A stretch of 64,000 nucleotides of DNA from Circinella umbellata (GCA_025093555.1 JAIWNF010000010.1:248001-312000); one strand, 5' to 3'; numbered from the stretch's first letter, positions 37,453 through 49,868 are shown. The notes: generated from the letters alone by a model not told the origin. A program made the numbers and translations.

Positions 37453-38436
37453 ATTTGCAACCAAACAAAAAAAAAACCTGTAATTTGAATATGATCCCCC
37501 ACTTCTCAAACCAATAATCAAATAAACCTCCTTTTCCATTCCTGTCTTTCAAGAATCCTACCATACAAAAAAAAACCTTGTTAATCGATACAAGAGTCAA
37601 ATTATAATTCTTCATCTTGTTCTCCCACCAATACTTCTCGCATAACTATTGCCATCATCTACATCACCACCGTCCTTCATAACTCATGTCACCCCAAAAA
37701 AAAAACTTGTTGTCTATGCAACTGGCAGTGCTATGGATTTGTTCTCTTTTATCTTTGACCTCAACACATCTCTTCAAGCTACTCGGTGTTGTTTCATTTG
37801 AATCGTTAGCAATGATATCAAGACTTTGCGATTTGTGTTCCATGGATGGCTGGACCAATACCTTTTTCAGCATCTTGTCGACACGCACTGTTGGTAGTCC
37901 TCTTTTATATGAACATTCACACTGGCCGCTCTTTTCAATTTAGTCTCCAAGGCTACTGGTATTTTCAACAACGAAAAAGGGGTTGTTTCTTTTTGGGAGC
38001 AAATCCATGACTAACATCTGTTGTTTGTTAATATTGGATGTATATTAACTTTTTCTATCCCCTTTAAAAAAAAACCTTTTTCTCCGTTTACAGTATCATA
38101 GCCGAACTCTTTTCCCTTTTGAAAAAATAATATTCTTTATTCTTTATCATGCTCTAAAATATCACTTTCCATGATTTATTTGTTTAGTGTAACATACTAT
38201 TATATGAAAACTTTTCTCCTCCTTCCTTCCCTTTCATTTATATTTCTTAAACATACGTATAAATAACAAATATATATTATTATATAGAGCAACTTTGTAT
38301 AAAAAAAAACTATCGATGACATTGTTTTACTGAATAATAGTACTAATACTAATATGAGATGTTTATTGGGGAAAAGAATGACGTAGTTATTATCTCTTTC
38401 CATTTGCATCCACAGTGTTATAAAGCGCGTTTGCTA
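37453..38436. other. convergent 3' intergenic region
   Basis: Lies between the 3' ends of the PHD gene and SGO1. Overlapping 74-85 codon openings exist on both strands at 37664-37943, of slightly higher GC than the flanks, but neither matches a family I know. The rest is AT-rich. Confidence 0.45.
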
Positions 38437-39594
38437 TTACTGACGAGTTGATGATGATAGTGTACTTGTATTTTGATAATCAAATGTAAAAGGATCACCT
38501 TGTCGTAATTTCTTTTTAACACTAGGTAATGTATAATTTTTAGGAGTTCTGACTCGTTTATTACCACAAAGAGTTATATTTGTTGTTGTAGAGGTATTAG
38601 ATGTAGTAGTTATACTTTTATTATCAATCCAACCGTTTTCCGACCGTTGTTGTGATTCTCCATCCTTTTTTATCATGTACCTTCCTTTTTGGCTTTTCTG
38701 TTCCACTGCTTTTTCTTCCTTGGAAACATTAAGATCAATATTAATAGAACCCGACATTTTAACTAACTTTTGCTCGCTGTCTGCAAAAGTTGATTGCTGC
38801 CGCTGTGCCCCTTGCTCATCTTTTTCTTTATATTGTTGTCCCTCAAATAACAGTTCAAATTCTGGAGATAATGGCGGCTCAACAGAGTATCCCAGCATAT
38901 CATCATCTGAACATTCTGGCGATGCCATTTGTTCTTCTTCTGACGTAGTTACTAAACACATTGTTGAATTATCATGATCATATACTTCTTCCATTGGTAA
39001 CAGCTGTTCCTGAGATTGTGCAACAGAGCCGTTCTCCTTATTATTACTATTACTTATTATTGCTATATTACTTTTGGATATTCCTCCTGACTTTGATGAT
39101 GACGGCGTGGTTAAAACTACTGTTGAATCAACGCGTTTCTTTTTAAACAATGATTTATCATCCACATTATCACCTTCATCCATAGTAGACATAATATATA
39201 ATTCTTTAGGTAGATATTGTTTCTGTTTTGTTTCTTCATTCCATCTTTTGTCAGATGATAATTTTATATCTTGTAATTGGTGCTCTTTTACTAACATTAT
39301 AGGTGTCACAGGATTCATACTATCATCACTACCCTCAACAACCACTTCGTCTTCTTCAGAAAATAAATGCTGTAAGATCTTTTCAAGTCGTTCTTCTTTT
39401 AATTTAAGTTGACGTTCAACATGAATCAACCGTGTACGAAGTTCCAAATTCTCGATTTTCAATGTTGAAACATAATTTTCTAATTTGTGTATACGTGATG
39501 CATAATTTGTATTTGAGCGAATTATTTCACGATTTTGTTTTAAATGAGCTTTTTTCAATAATTCATATTTTTCTATTGAAAAGTTTGTTTCCAT
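38437..39594 (-). CDS. SGO1: shugoshin, 385 aa
   Basis: A single-exon frame with ATG at 39594. The N-terminal coiled coil (about residues 25-75, NYASRIHKLENYVSTLKIEN and LELRTRLIHVERQLKLKEER) is the homodimerising, PP2A-B56-binding segment of shugoshins. The C-terminal basic SGO motif is at about 345-365 (RVRTPKNYTLPSVKKKLRQG), which binds phosphorylated histone H2A at centromeres. The middle is acidic and poorly conserved, as is usual. Shugoshin protects centromeric cohesin (Rec8/Scc1) from separase and senses tension. Length is within the fungal range. The lack of introns is unusual for this window. It could equally be called SGO2; only one copy is in view. Confidence 0.9.
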   Translation of the reverse strand: METNFSIEKYELLKKAHLKQNREIIRSNTNYASRIHKLENYVSTLKIENLELRTRLIHVERQLKLKEERLEKILQHLFSEEDEVVVEGSDDSMNPVTPIMLVKEHQLQDIKLSSDKRWNEETKQKQYLPKELYIMSTMDEGDNVDDKSLFKKKRVDSTVVLTTPSSSKSGGISKSNIAIISNSNNKENGSVAQSQEQLLPMEEVYDHDNSTMCLVTTSEEEQMASPECSDDDMLGYSVEPPLSPEFELLFEGQQYKEKDEQGAQRQQSTFADSEQKLVKMSGSINIDLNVSKEEKAVEQKSQKGRYMIKKDGESQQRSENGWIDNKSITTTSNTSTTTNITLCGNKRVRTPKNYTLPSVKKKLRQGDPFTFDYQNTSTLSSSTRQ

Positions 39595-40683
39595 TGTCGT
39601 TGTCGTTGTTGCTACATGTAATGAATGTCCAGTACGAAATTCCTAAATAATTTATAAGAGCAAGTAAACTGTTATCTTTTTGAAAAAAAAAAAGAAAAAG
39701 AACTTATTTGGTGAAACAGGTACCAAAAATGGAAAAACACAGTTGGATGCTTTTTATTTTGACACACTTACATTAACATTTATGTTTGGTTTCAAATACA
39801 TATTATGGATTATGTAATACGTATAAATGATTAAATAAAAACCAAAAGACGATCTTATTTTATTTTTACAAGAAAAGAATGTTTATTAAAAGGAACAAAA
39901 ATATTAAGGGTAAAATTATTTTTTTTTTTTTTTGCAAAATGCGCAGCAGAAGAACTTAATTTTTGTATATAGAAAACTGTTGTGTTGCTATAGCAACGGC
40001 AGCTCTATAAGTATTGTTCCTCCCAAGAACATCTTTGCTCTAATTGGCATAAGATACTTGAATTAAAAAAACCAAAGATTACCACAAAGCTTCCAAATTG
40101 AAAGAACTGTATTGAAAAGCAATAATTGATAAACAAACCATGTGATTAAACTAATCCTTGGAATGTGTGTGAATCCAGGGTCCAGTTACCAATCTAGAAT
40201 AATTTACATTCGCCAAACCCATATACATCAATTACGTACACAAGTACTATGTGTAATTGAAACAATATAAAAGTTGATCGATTTGTTGTTTATAAAGGAA
40301 GAAACAAATTCTGGAATGATAAAAACAATCATAACACGATCCCCACAATTATTTATCAGTTTCTCCTATTCATTTCCACGATGGCAGCTACAATGATAAT
40401 AAAAACAAATAGATCAATTGAATATAATGCCATTGTTGCCTATTTTTAATTTGTTTATCATTCGTTAATGTGGTATACAGTATACATAAGTAAGTAAAAG
40501 CATAAAGTCATATTTAGAAAGAAGAGAAAAAAAGAGAGGAGAGAAAAGGCTATATTTATAACTTTAACCTGCGCCCTCTTTGTTTTTCTCTACTCTACTT
40601 TTCAATCTAAGTAACTTTTGGTAATAATAATAATAATAATAGTAGTAGTAGTAGTAGTAGTGATATAAACGCGTATTACTCAG
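39595..40683. other. intergenic between SGO1 and SNC
   Basis: SGO1 upstream region and SNC 3' flank. Contains a 15-T run near 39925, and at 40620-40660 a (TAA)n(TAG)n microsatellite. No gene is seen. Confidence 0.5.
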
Positions 40684-41465
40684 TTATTGTTGGTCTATAG
40701 ATAGAAATTATATGTGTTATAAATATAAAGCCCCTTCTTCTTCTTCTTGGTGCAATGGTTTTTTTTTCAACATAATAATAAATAAACTTACTTTGAGTAC
40801 CAACAATTGATCCTAAATAAATGAAAGAATGAAATTAATTATCTTATTAAATGACTTCTCCTTTTTTTTTTTTTGCTCTTATATATCACTTACCAATGAT
40901 AATACCAAGAATAACCAAAATAGTCACTGCAATAATAATTTTCCATTTAAGATCTTTCCACCACATTCTCTTACGTACTTGATTTGCTCCTCGACGGAAA
41001 TGACTGGCAGTTGCTTGTAAATCCTCTAATTAAAATGTTTTATTATATATCAATCATAAGTATGAAAAAAAAAAAAGCTTATTTAATACCGGATAAAAAA
41101 AAAAAAGAGTTGGACTCCGAGCTTTTTGAACAAAACTTACCAGTTTTTCCACGAAGGTCGTCCATACGTTCACCTCGCTGCATAGCCTTATCAATATTGT
41201 CTTGCATAATACCTACTACTTCATGTACTTGAGATTCTAAATTTTTCACTTTATTATTAGGAGCGGCATCTTGACCAGTACGTCCAGGTTGACCATTCGG
41301 AATATAGGGATCATATGGCTCGGACCTATAAAACAAAAAAAAAGAGTTATAAAGTTCCCTCATTTAGTTTAGTTTTATTGAGTAATGACATATTTGAACA
41401 ATAGACATATAGCAACGCGAAGTATAAATAAAAACCCTTTAATAATAAAAAAGACTAACTAACAT
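40684..41465 (-). CDS. SNC1: synaptobrevin-type R-SNARE (Snc1/Snc2), 116 aa
   Basis: Exons: 41465-41464, 41325-41141, 41025-40894, 40812-40792 and 40694-40684 (351 nt). The model needs an intron inside the start codon: AT|GTTAGT...ATAG|G, giving MSEPYDPYIPNG. It has a short Pro-rich N-terminus, an R-SNARE helix (about residues 26-85) with Arg51 at the zero layer (DKAMQRGERMDDL), a juxtamembrane WWKDLKWK, and a C-terminal anchor (91-111). Length equals yeast Snc1/2 (115-117). It acts on secretory and endocytic vesicles, pairing with Sso and Sec9 at the plasma membrane. An in-frame ATG at 41363 would read through a TTTTGTTTTATAG acceptor and add an unusual MRELYNSFFLFYR leader, which I consider less likely. 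The last, 11-nt exon is short and less certain. It is divergently arranged with PCF11. Confidence 0.85.
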
Positions 41466-42021
41466 GGTATATTATAAAGAGTTTAGGGAAAAACCAGAGC
41501 TGACAACTAACAAAAAGAGGAAGAAAGAAAAAAAAAAAAAGAAAAAGCAGTTGAAAACAAGAAAAGAGGCGGGTATCGAACAGTGCTTTGTATCACACTA
41601 TTGCTGCTGACCTCAAGAACAACCCCACCAGCCCCGAGTACCCAGAGAGTGAAAAAAAAAAAAAGTCTACAAACAAATTATTATTATTATTTTGGTGTGT
41701 GACTCAAATTGCTCAAATTGTTATATAATTTTTTTTTTCAGCTACTTTTTACCTCTGTTTCTCTTTTACATTTTTTTTTGGTAAACCTTTTGCTTTTTTC
41801 TTTCTTCTTCAGATTACAACAATAACAACAAGAGAAAAAAAAAAGTAACAAAGAGAAAATATTTAATAAAAAAGAAGGTGATAAAGAAGAAAAGTATAAT
41901 TACAACAGCAACAACAAATAGTATAACAATCCGATCTATTTTTATTTTTTTTCGAAAGAAGAGAAAAATAAAAGAGGATTACCCTTTTTTATCTGTTTTT
42001 TTTTTGAACACAATTTAAATC
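41466..42021. promoter_or_regulatory. shared upstream region of divergent SNC and PCF11
   Basis: This region is 556 bp between the two start codons. Most is purine/pyrimidine-skewed low-complexity DNA, as in other 5' regions of this window. An island of about 80 bp at 41568-41643 is clearly GC-richer, lacks homopolymers and is open in one plus-strand frame without an ATG. It was considered as a tRNA and rejected. Confidence 0.5.
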
Positions 42022-45000
42022 ATGTCTTTACAACAAAATAACATTCCCATGACTGGAATGAATCAAGCACCCGGTCAAGGTTTTTCACAACAACAACCAC
42101 AAGTAAACGACATTGAAACTGTTAGACGAAATTACCGTGAAGCTTTATATGAACTTACTTTTAATAGTAAACCCATTATTACCAATCTTACCATCATGGC
42201 TCAAGAAAATCAACATGCTGCTGCTGTGATTGTACGAGAAATTGAACAACAAATTAGACACGTAAGTTTTTTTTTTCTTATTTCATCTTGAAACTCTTTT
42301 TTTTCTTTTTTATATTGTACTATTAGTTTTTTTTTTTATATTGTGCTACAAAAATGGAAACAAAAGAATATATCCAAAAACATATATACACACATGGTAT
42401 ACATATGATGATGATGATGATACGTTGTTATTTTTATTTTATTACTATTATTATATATTATATTATATATTATTATAAATATTTTTTATTATTATTATGT
42501 TTATGAGGAGGAAGGTGGAAACAGTTTAAAGTATATGATGTGTAATGAAATTTACTATTATTTACTGCTACTGTTATGGAGGCCCATTGAATGAAGGGGC
42601 ACTAATGATGGTATATAATAAATACCCTCATCCCCTCCTTTTTTTTTTCTTTATATAAAAAAAAAAGAGATATATAATAATAAAAAAAAAAGAAGAAGAA
42701 AAGAACAACCACAAATATTGCATAAAAATCAAGAAGAAAAAAAAAAAGAAGAAAAAAATAACCAATACATCCCTCTTTTTTGCTCTCTTTCTTTATCATT
42801 ATCATTTTCATTTTCATCTTTATATTTACTTTCTCTATTTCATTTTATACACATCATCATTGATAATCTTTGAAATTTTCTTTTTTGGGGGGAGAAAGGA
42901 ATGCTTAAATTATGTGAAGAGCCTTTTTTTTATTTTAAATTATTGGGTTTCACAACATCCCTACTTTAAATGCAAAATAAGATATTAATTATATAAACTT
43001 TTCTTTATTTTTTTTCTTTTCTATTTCTATTTCTATATATTTATATGTGTATTCTATATCCAGAACGCAGCCGGTCAAAAACTTCCTGTTCTCTATTTAA
43101 TCGATTCCATCTGTAAGAATGTGGGTGGTGTTTATCTTGAATGTTTCGGTCGTGATATTGCTTCAACATTCTTGGATGCTTATACTGTTACTGACGTAAA
43201 TGTCCGTCGAAGCTTTGAAAGATTATTACATACTTGGAAAAATGGAATGCCTAATGGTGCCCCCGTATTTTCAAGACAAGTCATTGAATCGATTGAACGA
43301 CCTCTTAACTATATCAGATCAAGAAATCAAGACGTATCCTCTCAGCAACCTCATCAACAACCTCATCATCAACCTCATCATCAGCAATCACAGCAGCAAC
43401 AACAACAGCATATAAGTCATCAGCATCATTTATCACAACAGCATCAGCAACCTCAAACAAGGTTTTCATCAACACCACAGAAACAGCCACAGCGACCTGT
43501 CATGTCGCCACGCAACAATCATCAACAAATTCATGTCAATCCCAATTTCGTTCCCAAGGTAACAACATAATCCCTTTTTTTTTGACACTGTGAAAGATTT
43601 TTAATTAATATATGTATATATATAAATATATAGCGTGATCCAAGAGATCCAAGAGATCCCCGTGGTCGAAACTCTTATCAACAAGAACGTTTATCTAAAA
43701 CAATGCCCCCAGTCTCAAAACCTCTTCCTACGACTACCACTGCTACTACGACCACTACAGCACAACAAGTAAGCTTTTTCATTTTCCAACTTTTATTTCC
43801 ATCCAACTCTTTTTTTTGAAAAAAAAAAAAAAAGAAATATAACTGCTCACTAACGATATTATTTTAAAATCATATAGGCACCATTATTAAGTGGAGGAGG
43901 AATAACGACGCCAACTAATAATATATTATCTACTTTACAATCTATGCTACCGTCATCATCTCAAGTGGTTTCGACAGATAAAAATGTTTCACAATTATTA
44001 TCACAGGTAAAAAAAAAATATAAAATAAAAATTAGTTTAATCAACATTAATTTTAATAATACATAATTTTTGTCGTATAGATTCAATCGATGCTTCCATC
44101 GTTACCACCACAGCAATCAAGTGCTATTCAACAACACTTGGATCAAATATTTGGAAATAATAACAATGATAATATTAATAATAACTTTTCTACACAATTA
44201 CCTCAAACTCATGCTACTAATAATCTTGGTAATATTCTTAATGGTCTTTCATTTTCAATGCCTCCTGTAAGTACACCTGTCATGGCTACAAGTACGCCAC
44301 CTGTTCAATCACAAGGTCAAGTACCCGTGGTAGGTAATATAGGACGATTATCACATTCACCTCCGATTTATCAAACACCACCACCCTTGATGTCAGCTAC
44401 TCCTCCTCCTGCTGCTATTTCTCCTACACCACCACCACCACAACAACAACAACAGCAACAGTCTGGAGGAGTACCAATCAATACAGCCGAATTATTAAAA
44501 GGATTGACGTCTATGGGTATATTAGGTGGAAATACACCTCCACCTACTACAACTACTACCCCCAGTGATAGTAACAGTGTTGCAAATGGATCTTCTACTA
44601 CATCTAATATAGCCACAGAAACAGCAACAACAGTAAGGACGGAAAATAATAATGATACCACTACCAGTAATAAAACAGATGAAAAGGAGAATGTAGGTGA
44701 ATCGACTGAAAAAACTATCTCACTAAACGATTTCGGTACTTTTAAACTGGAAAGCAAAGATCTTCAAATGTGTGTATTATTATTTCTTTCTTTTATTAGA
44801 TTATCAAGAGATTTTATATATAGAACAGATTCTTTTATTTATTTATATTTTTTACTCATTTTTTCTTTACTATACTCTTTTTTTTTTTTTACTTTTTGTT
44901 ACTTACTATTGTTGATTTGTGTAACTTAAATATTGTGTCAAACAAACCAAAAACAAAAAAACAAAAATCAATAATCATAATCATCGTAATCAAAATTACT

Positions 45001-46043
45001 GGGGGACACATTATTATACATTTAACAATATAATAGTGTACGATCAGGTGCAATTGAATTATTATATTCCGGTTTACCATTACAATGCAAGCAATGTGGT
45101 TTTCGATATCCAAAAACTTCAGAAGGTCAAAGCAAGATGGATGCTCATTTAGATTCTCATTTCCGACAAAATCGACGCATGAAAGAACGTGTTAAAAGAG
45201 GATTATCAAGATCATGGTTTGTTACTGAAGAAGAATGGGTTAGTGGTTCTGGTGGTGAATTAACTAGTCATCAAGGTAGGGTAAAAGAACAAAAAGAGAG
45301 AGAGAGAGAGAGTCTTTTTGATTTATTTTATTTCATAGTCTATTATTATAATTATTTTTTATTATTTTTATGTGCTTTCGTAAATAAATTTGAGGAAATA
45401 GAGAAATATTAAAAAAATTGTGAGAATTATTATTTTTTTATCAATATAGCACCCGCATTCCTTCTTAATGATACTACAACGACGGATGTTAATATGGGAT
45501 CACCAGCAGCTGCAGGATCAGGTGGAGATATGGATACTATAAACCCAGAAACTCATATGGTAGTGATGCCTAATGATGAAGATAGAAAACCTTGTCCTAT
45601 TTGTGGGGAACGATTTATTGACTTTTGGAATGATGATGAAGAGGAATGGATGTATAAAAATGCAGTGATGGTGGATAACACCGTAAGTTGAAACATCAAT
45701 ATATGTCTTTGTTTAATTCCATTTATTTTTGTTATTCATTATCATCACGGTTTTTTCATATAGATATATCATGCAACATGTCATGCAGATGCTGTCAAAA
45801 GTGGAACATTGGTTGGATCGAGCGAACAAGAAGATACTGAAATGAAAGAATCTATCCAAGGTGTAAAACGGAAAGCTGAAGAAGATGGAAATGTACGTAA
45901 TGATTGGAAAAGGGAATTTATCTGTAAAATTAAAAAATATTAATATATCCTCTTCTCTATTATGTGTATATCTTATGTAGGATATGATGGATAAAGAAGA
46001 TGTAAAAATGGCTCGAATTGATGAAGAAGATTCAAAACAATAA
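42022..46043 (+). CDS. PCF11: PCF11-like cleavage/polyadenylation factor, 783 aa
   Basis: Nine exons: 42022-42261, 43064-43558, 43634-43768, 43878-44006, 44081-44769, 45037-45275, 45450-45682, 45764-45892 and 45981-46043 (2352 nt). An RNA polymerase II CTD-interacting domain occupies about residues 28-155 ([51 protein letters not shown]). A long Gln/His/Pro/Asn-rich middle follows. The C-terminus holds two zinc-binding modules: [11 protein letters not shown]...HLDSHFRQN (about 573-600) and [20 protein letters not shown] with YHATCH (about 690-735), flanking a [10 protein letters not shown] segment. These match Pcf11, the CF IA / CFIIm subunit that couples 3'-end cleavage to transcription termination. 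Intron 1 is long (802 bp); the donor at 44770 is GTGTGT, weaker than the rest. Confidence 0.92.
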
Positions 46044-46435
46044 ATAATAATAATAATAAAGAATTGTGTTTATAAACAAATATATATTCATTTTAAAGAT
46101 TTTCTCAACTTAGCTTACATATTTCCCAAAGAATAAATAAAATAAAATAAAATAGATAGTTTTTATCAAATTATATATTTATAAAATGAATGTTGTTATG
46201 TGAAAATTAAACTTTTGTATATTACATTATAGAACGACGAAGAAGAAGAAAGCTAAATACAGGATTTCAAGAGAATGTGTGTAAAACGAAAAAGAATGAT
46301 GAATGAAGATGACAACAGTGATAAAATGAGAATAGTATGTGTGTAAGAAGAAGGGGATAATATTAGGAATTATTATAGTTAACAGAGAATTAGAGAGTGA
46401 AAGAGAGAGACAGAGAGAAAGAGAGAGGTTTGTTT
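46044..46435. terminator. convergent 3' region between PCF11 and the RNF220-like gene
   Basis: A 392-bp spacer where two genes end head to head. It has (AATAAA)-like repeats (46130-46155, AATAAAATAAAATAAAATAG), which could serve as polyadenylation signals for PCF11, and a (GA)n run at 46395-46426. Confidence 0.4.
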
Positions 46436-48233
46436 TTACAGGTAAATACGCCGTAAATCGGCAGGTGTGGTAATCTTTTGACATTGAGGACAAAGTTTCT
46501 TTGAACCAAGAGTTTGTAACCAACATTGTTCACAATGTACATGCCAACAAACAATCGATGTCACTGGCGTTTTATATGGTTCTAAACAAATAAGACAACG
46601 AGGTGCTGAACGGGAGGCAACTTCTAATTGATGAATGCGTTGTTTGAGTGATTCAATAACTAACCGAGAGTGACCAGCCTCTGGAATCAAATATTGTTCA
46701 GTCATAACAGAACGTTTCCAGCCTTCATCTGATACAGTTTCTTCAAACCCACTTCGAGGAGAATCAGCACTAAATAAAATTTATAAAAATTAAAAAAAAA
46801 AAGGTCTGTGTAATAAACGAAATCCCCCTTCCTTCCCTCCTGAAATTTATATACATGTTAAATATACATACGATGTTGAGCTTTGACGTGTACCACTGCC
46901 AGAAGCACCAGATACCATTTCACGTAATGCAGATACATCTTCTGTTTCATCTTGAGCAAAAATATCTCTTTCATTATATTGAGATTGACCATATTGTGCA
47001 GCATCATCATCTTCTACGTCAAGATCTTCATCATCATCCTCATCTTCTTCTCGTTTACTTGCTGTGGCAAAACCAGCACCACCATATCCACCATCCATCA
47101 TAGCTGTAGCTCGTACACGTCTTTGTCCTGCCCATTCATATTCATCCCAAGCACCACTATCATTATCAATATCGACAGTTGGTTCTGTAATTTCAGGTGT
47201 TGAAGCGGTAGTAGTAGTATCGGTGTTGTTCATGTTGGCTAGGCAACTATCAATATGAAAATTAACGGCTTCTGAATCACCATGGAGCATTTCGTTACAA
47301 ATAAAGCATGTTTGTACATCTTCACCATCTTCCAATAATGCTATATAAAATAAATATATTTAGTAGATGATACTATTGATGATCTATTATAATAATACTC
47401 AAAAAAAAAAAAAGACCAACCTTGACTTAAAGCTAATGCTTGATCATCTTGTAACATGGCTTCTGTTGGATGTAAATGGCTATTATCTATATAAGATAAA
47501 AAATATATTAGCAATGACATTCATGTAAATCATCCATAACCTTATTTATTTATTTTTCACGTTTAGGTTTGATTAAGGGGAAAATTATACCTATTCTTCG
47601 TAACTTTTCATTACGTTGATCTCGATTCTTATGAATTTTTTCTAAAGTTTCTTCATAAACTGAAACTGCTTTTTTTCTGCCACTCGATCGTTCTAATTGT
47701 TGTCTAGCTACTACAGCTGCACCTCGTTTTTTCCCTTTACTATATATATATATTCAAAAAGACAATGAGGAACCATTATATAATATTTAATATAACAAAA
47801 AGTTACATTTATAATATATATGTGTGTAAAGGCGAATTTTTTTTTAAAAATCACAATACCTTTTATTTGTGGGATCTTCATATATATCGGACTGTAATTG
47901 TTCAAGTCGACGTAGTTCAAGTTGATAATGTTGTTCCCATTTAGTAATATCAACTCGTTGTTGACAAATAGGACATTTGGGTTGATCGCGTTTTGCTATT
48001 TTTTATTATTTATGCAACTAGGTTAATAAAGCTTTTTCTTTGTTTTAAAAAAAAACTATGCTTGGTTTTATTTTTTACCTCGTTTACCATTATTATCAAC
48101 AAGAAACTGAAGTTCTCTTGCTAAATTTTTTGGTCGTTTTTTATTACGTGTGGGTGAAGAAGTTGTTGTTATATTTGGATCGGGCGATCTAGAAAAATAT
48201 AATTAAATTCAAAGAATGGAGGTCCGTGTCAGT

Positions 48234-48270
<37 letters not shown>

Positions 48271-48387
48271 TGAGGAGTAATGGGAATTCTGGTTGCGTTT
48301 TTTCAATTCGGTCATTTTTATTTTTATTTATTTTTACTTTTCAACATGAGTAGGATCAGTAGGTCCACTGGTGGTTGGTGAGGACAT
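46436..48387 (-). CDS. RNF220-like RING E3 ubiquitin ligase, 437 aa
   Basis: Seven exons: 48387-48338, 48188-48079, 47995-47860, 47739-47591, 47486-47421, 47340-46872 and 46769-46436 (1314 nt). An N-terminal zinc finger at about residues 59-80 (KCPICQQRVDITKWEQHYQLE) is followed by a basic helix, then a second CFICNEM...FHIDSCL finger (about 180-205, UBZ-like), an acidic linker with a run of Asp/Glu, a short coiled coil (SRLVIESLKQRIHQLEVA), and a C-terminal RING with CLICLEPYKTP, CWHVHCEQCWLQTLG and LCPQC. The RING and its DLRRIYL end match animal RNF220, an E3 that acts with UBE2D-type E2s on nuclear substrates. The substrate here is unknown. The zinc ligands are all present, so it should be active. 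A homopolymer run near 48230-48270 is in intron 1. Confidence 0.87.
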
Positions 48388-49534
48388 GAGTTGTAATATT
48401 TTTTGTTTATATTGGTTTATTGTTTCAAAAAAATAGGTGTATAGTCGTAAAGAATAGGATGGTTGGATTCGAGATATGTATGGATACAACGGCTATCATT
48501 CATCACTATAACAAAAATTGAACTTTTGGGGGGGGGCACGAAAAATTTCGGAAGGATCGGCAGTGAAATTTTCCGGGGGAATAATTTATTATAGTGAAAA
48601 AAAAAAAACGCTTCTGTTCACTCTGAAAAAAACTACTACGAATCAAAACAATATTATTTATTTATAAGCGATGGTGTTATTACTAATATACTTTTCAAAT
48701 AATATATTTGATAATGACTTGTTTTCAGAAATAATAAATTAAAATTTCTATCTATGTGCGTCTGTTGTTGATATTCTTACATAAATCATCAACATTGTTA
48801 TAAGTTTTTTTTATAAAAGTATAATATGTTTTCTACGATATTTATGAATTGCCACCGAAACCCAAACAAAACGTTATCAATTTGCCAAGAGTTTGTGAGT
48901 TTAATTAAGTTTCTTTATTGGATTTTTTGACAGCCTACGTACGATACATATAATAAAATCATTAGAAGAGTTAAATGATAATTTTGGTGTTTTCAAGATT
49001 TTCATAAGAAAAGTCGGCTGCCACAAAGGAAATATTATTATATTAGTTTACCCTATTTTTCTTTTAATGTCCAGCTACTAAATTAAAGACAATATAGTAT
49101 ATAAGACAACTTTCTAAATGAGATATGAACTACATATATATATGTATATATACCACTAGAAGAAAAATTAAATAAATATTATAATGAGTTCACCAATAGA
49201 GTTGACACTATTGAAAAGTTTTATTCAATAAAACAATCTATTAATGTAAAAAAATTCTTATTATTACTTCCTTGACCAAATGCACATCTACAACATACAA
49301 CAATATAAAATACTTAAACTATGTTTAAGAATACGGAACAGTCGATACGTAAGATTGAACCTATGGGTTTGGTTGAAAGGTGGTGAGTTGAATCAACAAT
49401 AATCTCCAACCGGTGGGGGGGGAGTGTCCATAATCTATCTTGAATCACATAAGTTTTATTACTCTAGATCAATTGCCGATAATAATAAGGGACAAATAAA
49501 ATATCATCAATATATATGTTTTTAAATCCATTTA
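48388..49534. other. gene-free flank of the RNF220-like gene
   Basis: The RNF220-like gene's upstream region. It contains a G9 run near 48530. No gene or element is recognised. Confidence 0.45.
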
Positions 49535-49868
49535 CAGTCAACCCCCGGTTTTTGCACACCTGAGATTTTCTGCTTTATTGTTGCAGAGCCGAAGACTTGG
49601 CGACAAGTGAGACTTGATATATATTTCAAGTACGACATCTCATCAATTATTCTTTGTTGGCATTGTGGGTATTTCCATATTTGAATAATGATTCCATAAG
49701 AATACTATACACAATTATTAAATTATAGTACAATCTACTCCCGATTAGTGCAACTTGCCCAAAAAAACCTTGATGCAAGTTGCAAGTTGCGATTCCATAA
49801 AGTATTTTTAACATTTCCAAAAACAAATGGTGCAGAACTGGGAGATTTGCAAAAGCGGGGGTTGACTG
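49535..49868. mobile_element. 334-bp pogo/Tc1-type MITE with TA target duplication
   Basis: The ends are inverted repeats: CAGTCAACCCCCGGTTTTTG (49535 on) and, at 49849-49868, CGGGGGTTGACTG preceded by GCAAAAG. Both are flanked by TA (49533-49534 and 49869-49870), the target site of Tc1/mariner-pogo elements. The CAGTCAACCCC terminus is of pogo/Tigger style. The similarity of the two ends extends about 40 bp with mismatches. Interior motifs GCAACTTG/CAAGTTGC recur in both orientations. No transposase is encoded, so it must have been mobilised in trans. Confidence 0.88.

Noticed and set aside
41079..41363. SNC starting at the ATG at 41363
   Set aside because: It would translate a TTTTGTTTTATAG splice acceptor and add a leader unlike the family; the split-ATG model fits length and phase better.
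41562..41643. tRNA gene on the minus strand (a GTTCGATACC B-box-like end)
   Set aside because: The TTCGA loop lacks a pairing T-stem, the A-box does not fit, and no acceptor stem pairs at the right spacing.
44371..44757. 128-codon minus-strand frame with Cys/Gly runs
   Set aside because: Antisense of the Pro/Gln repeats in PCF11.
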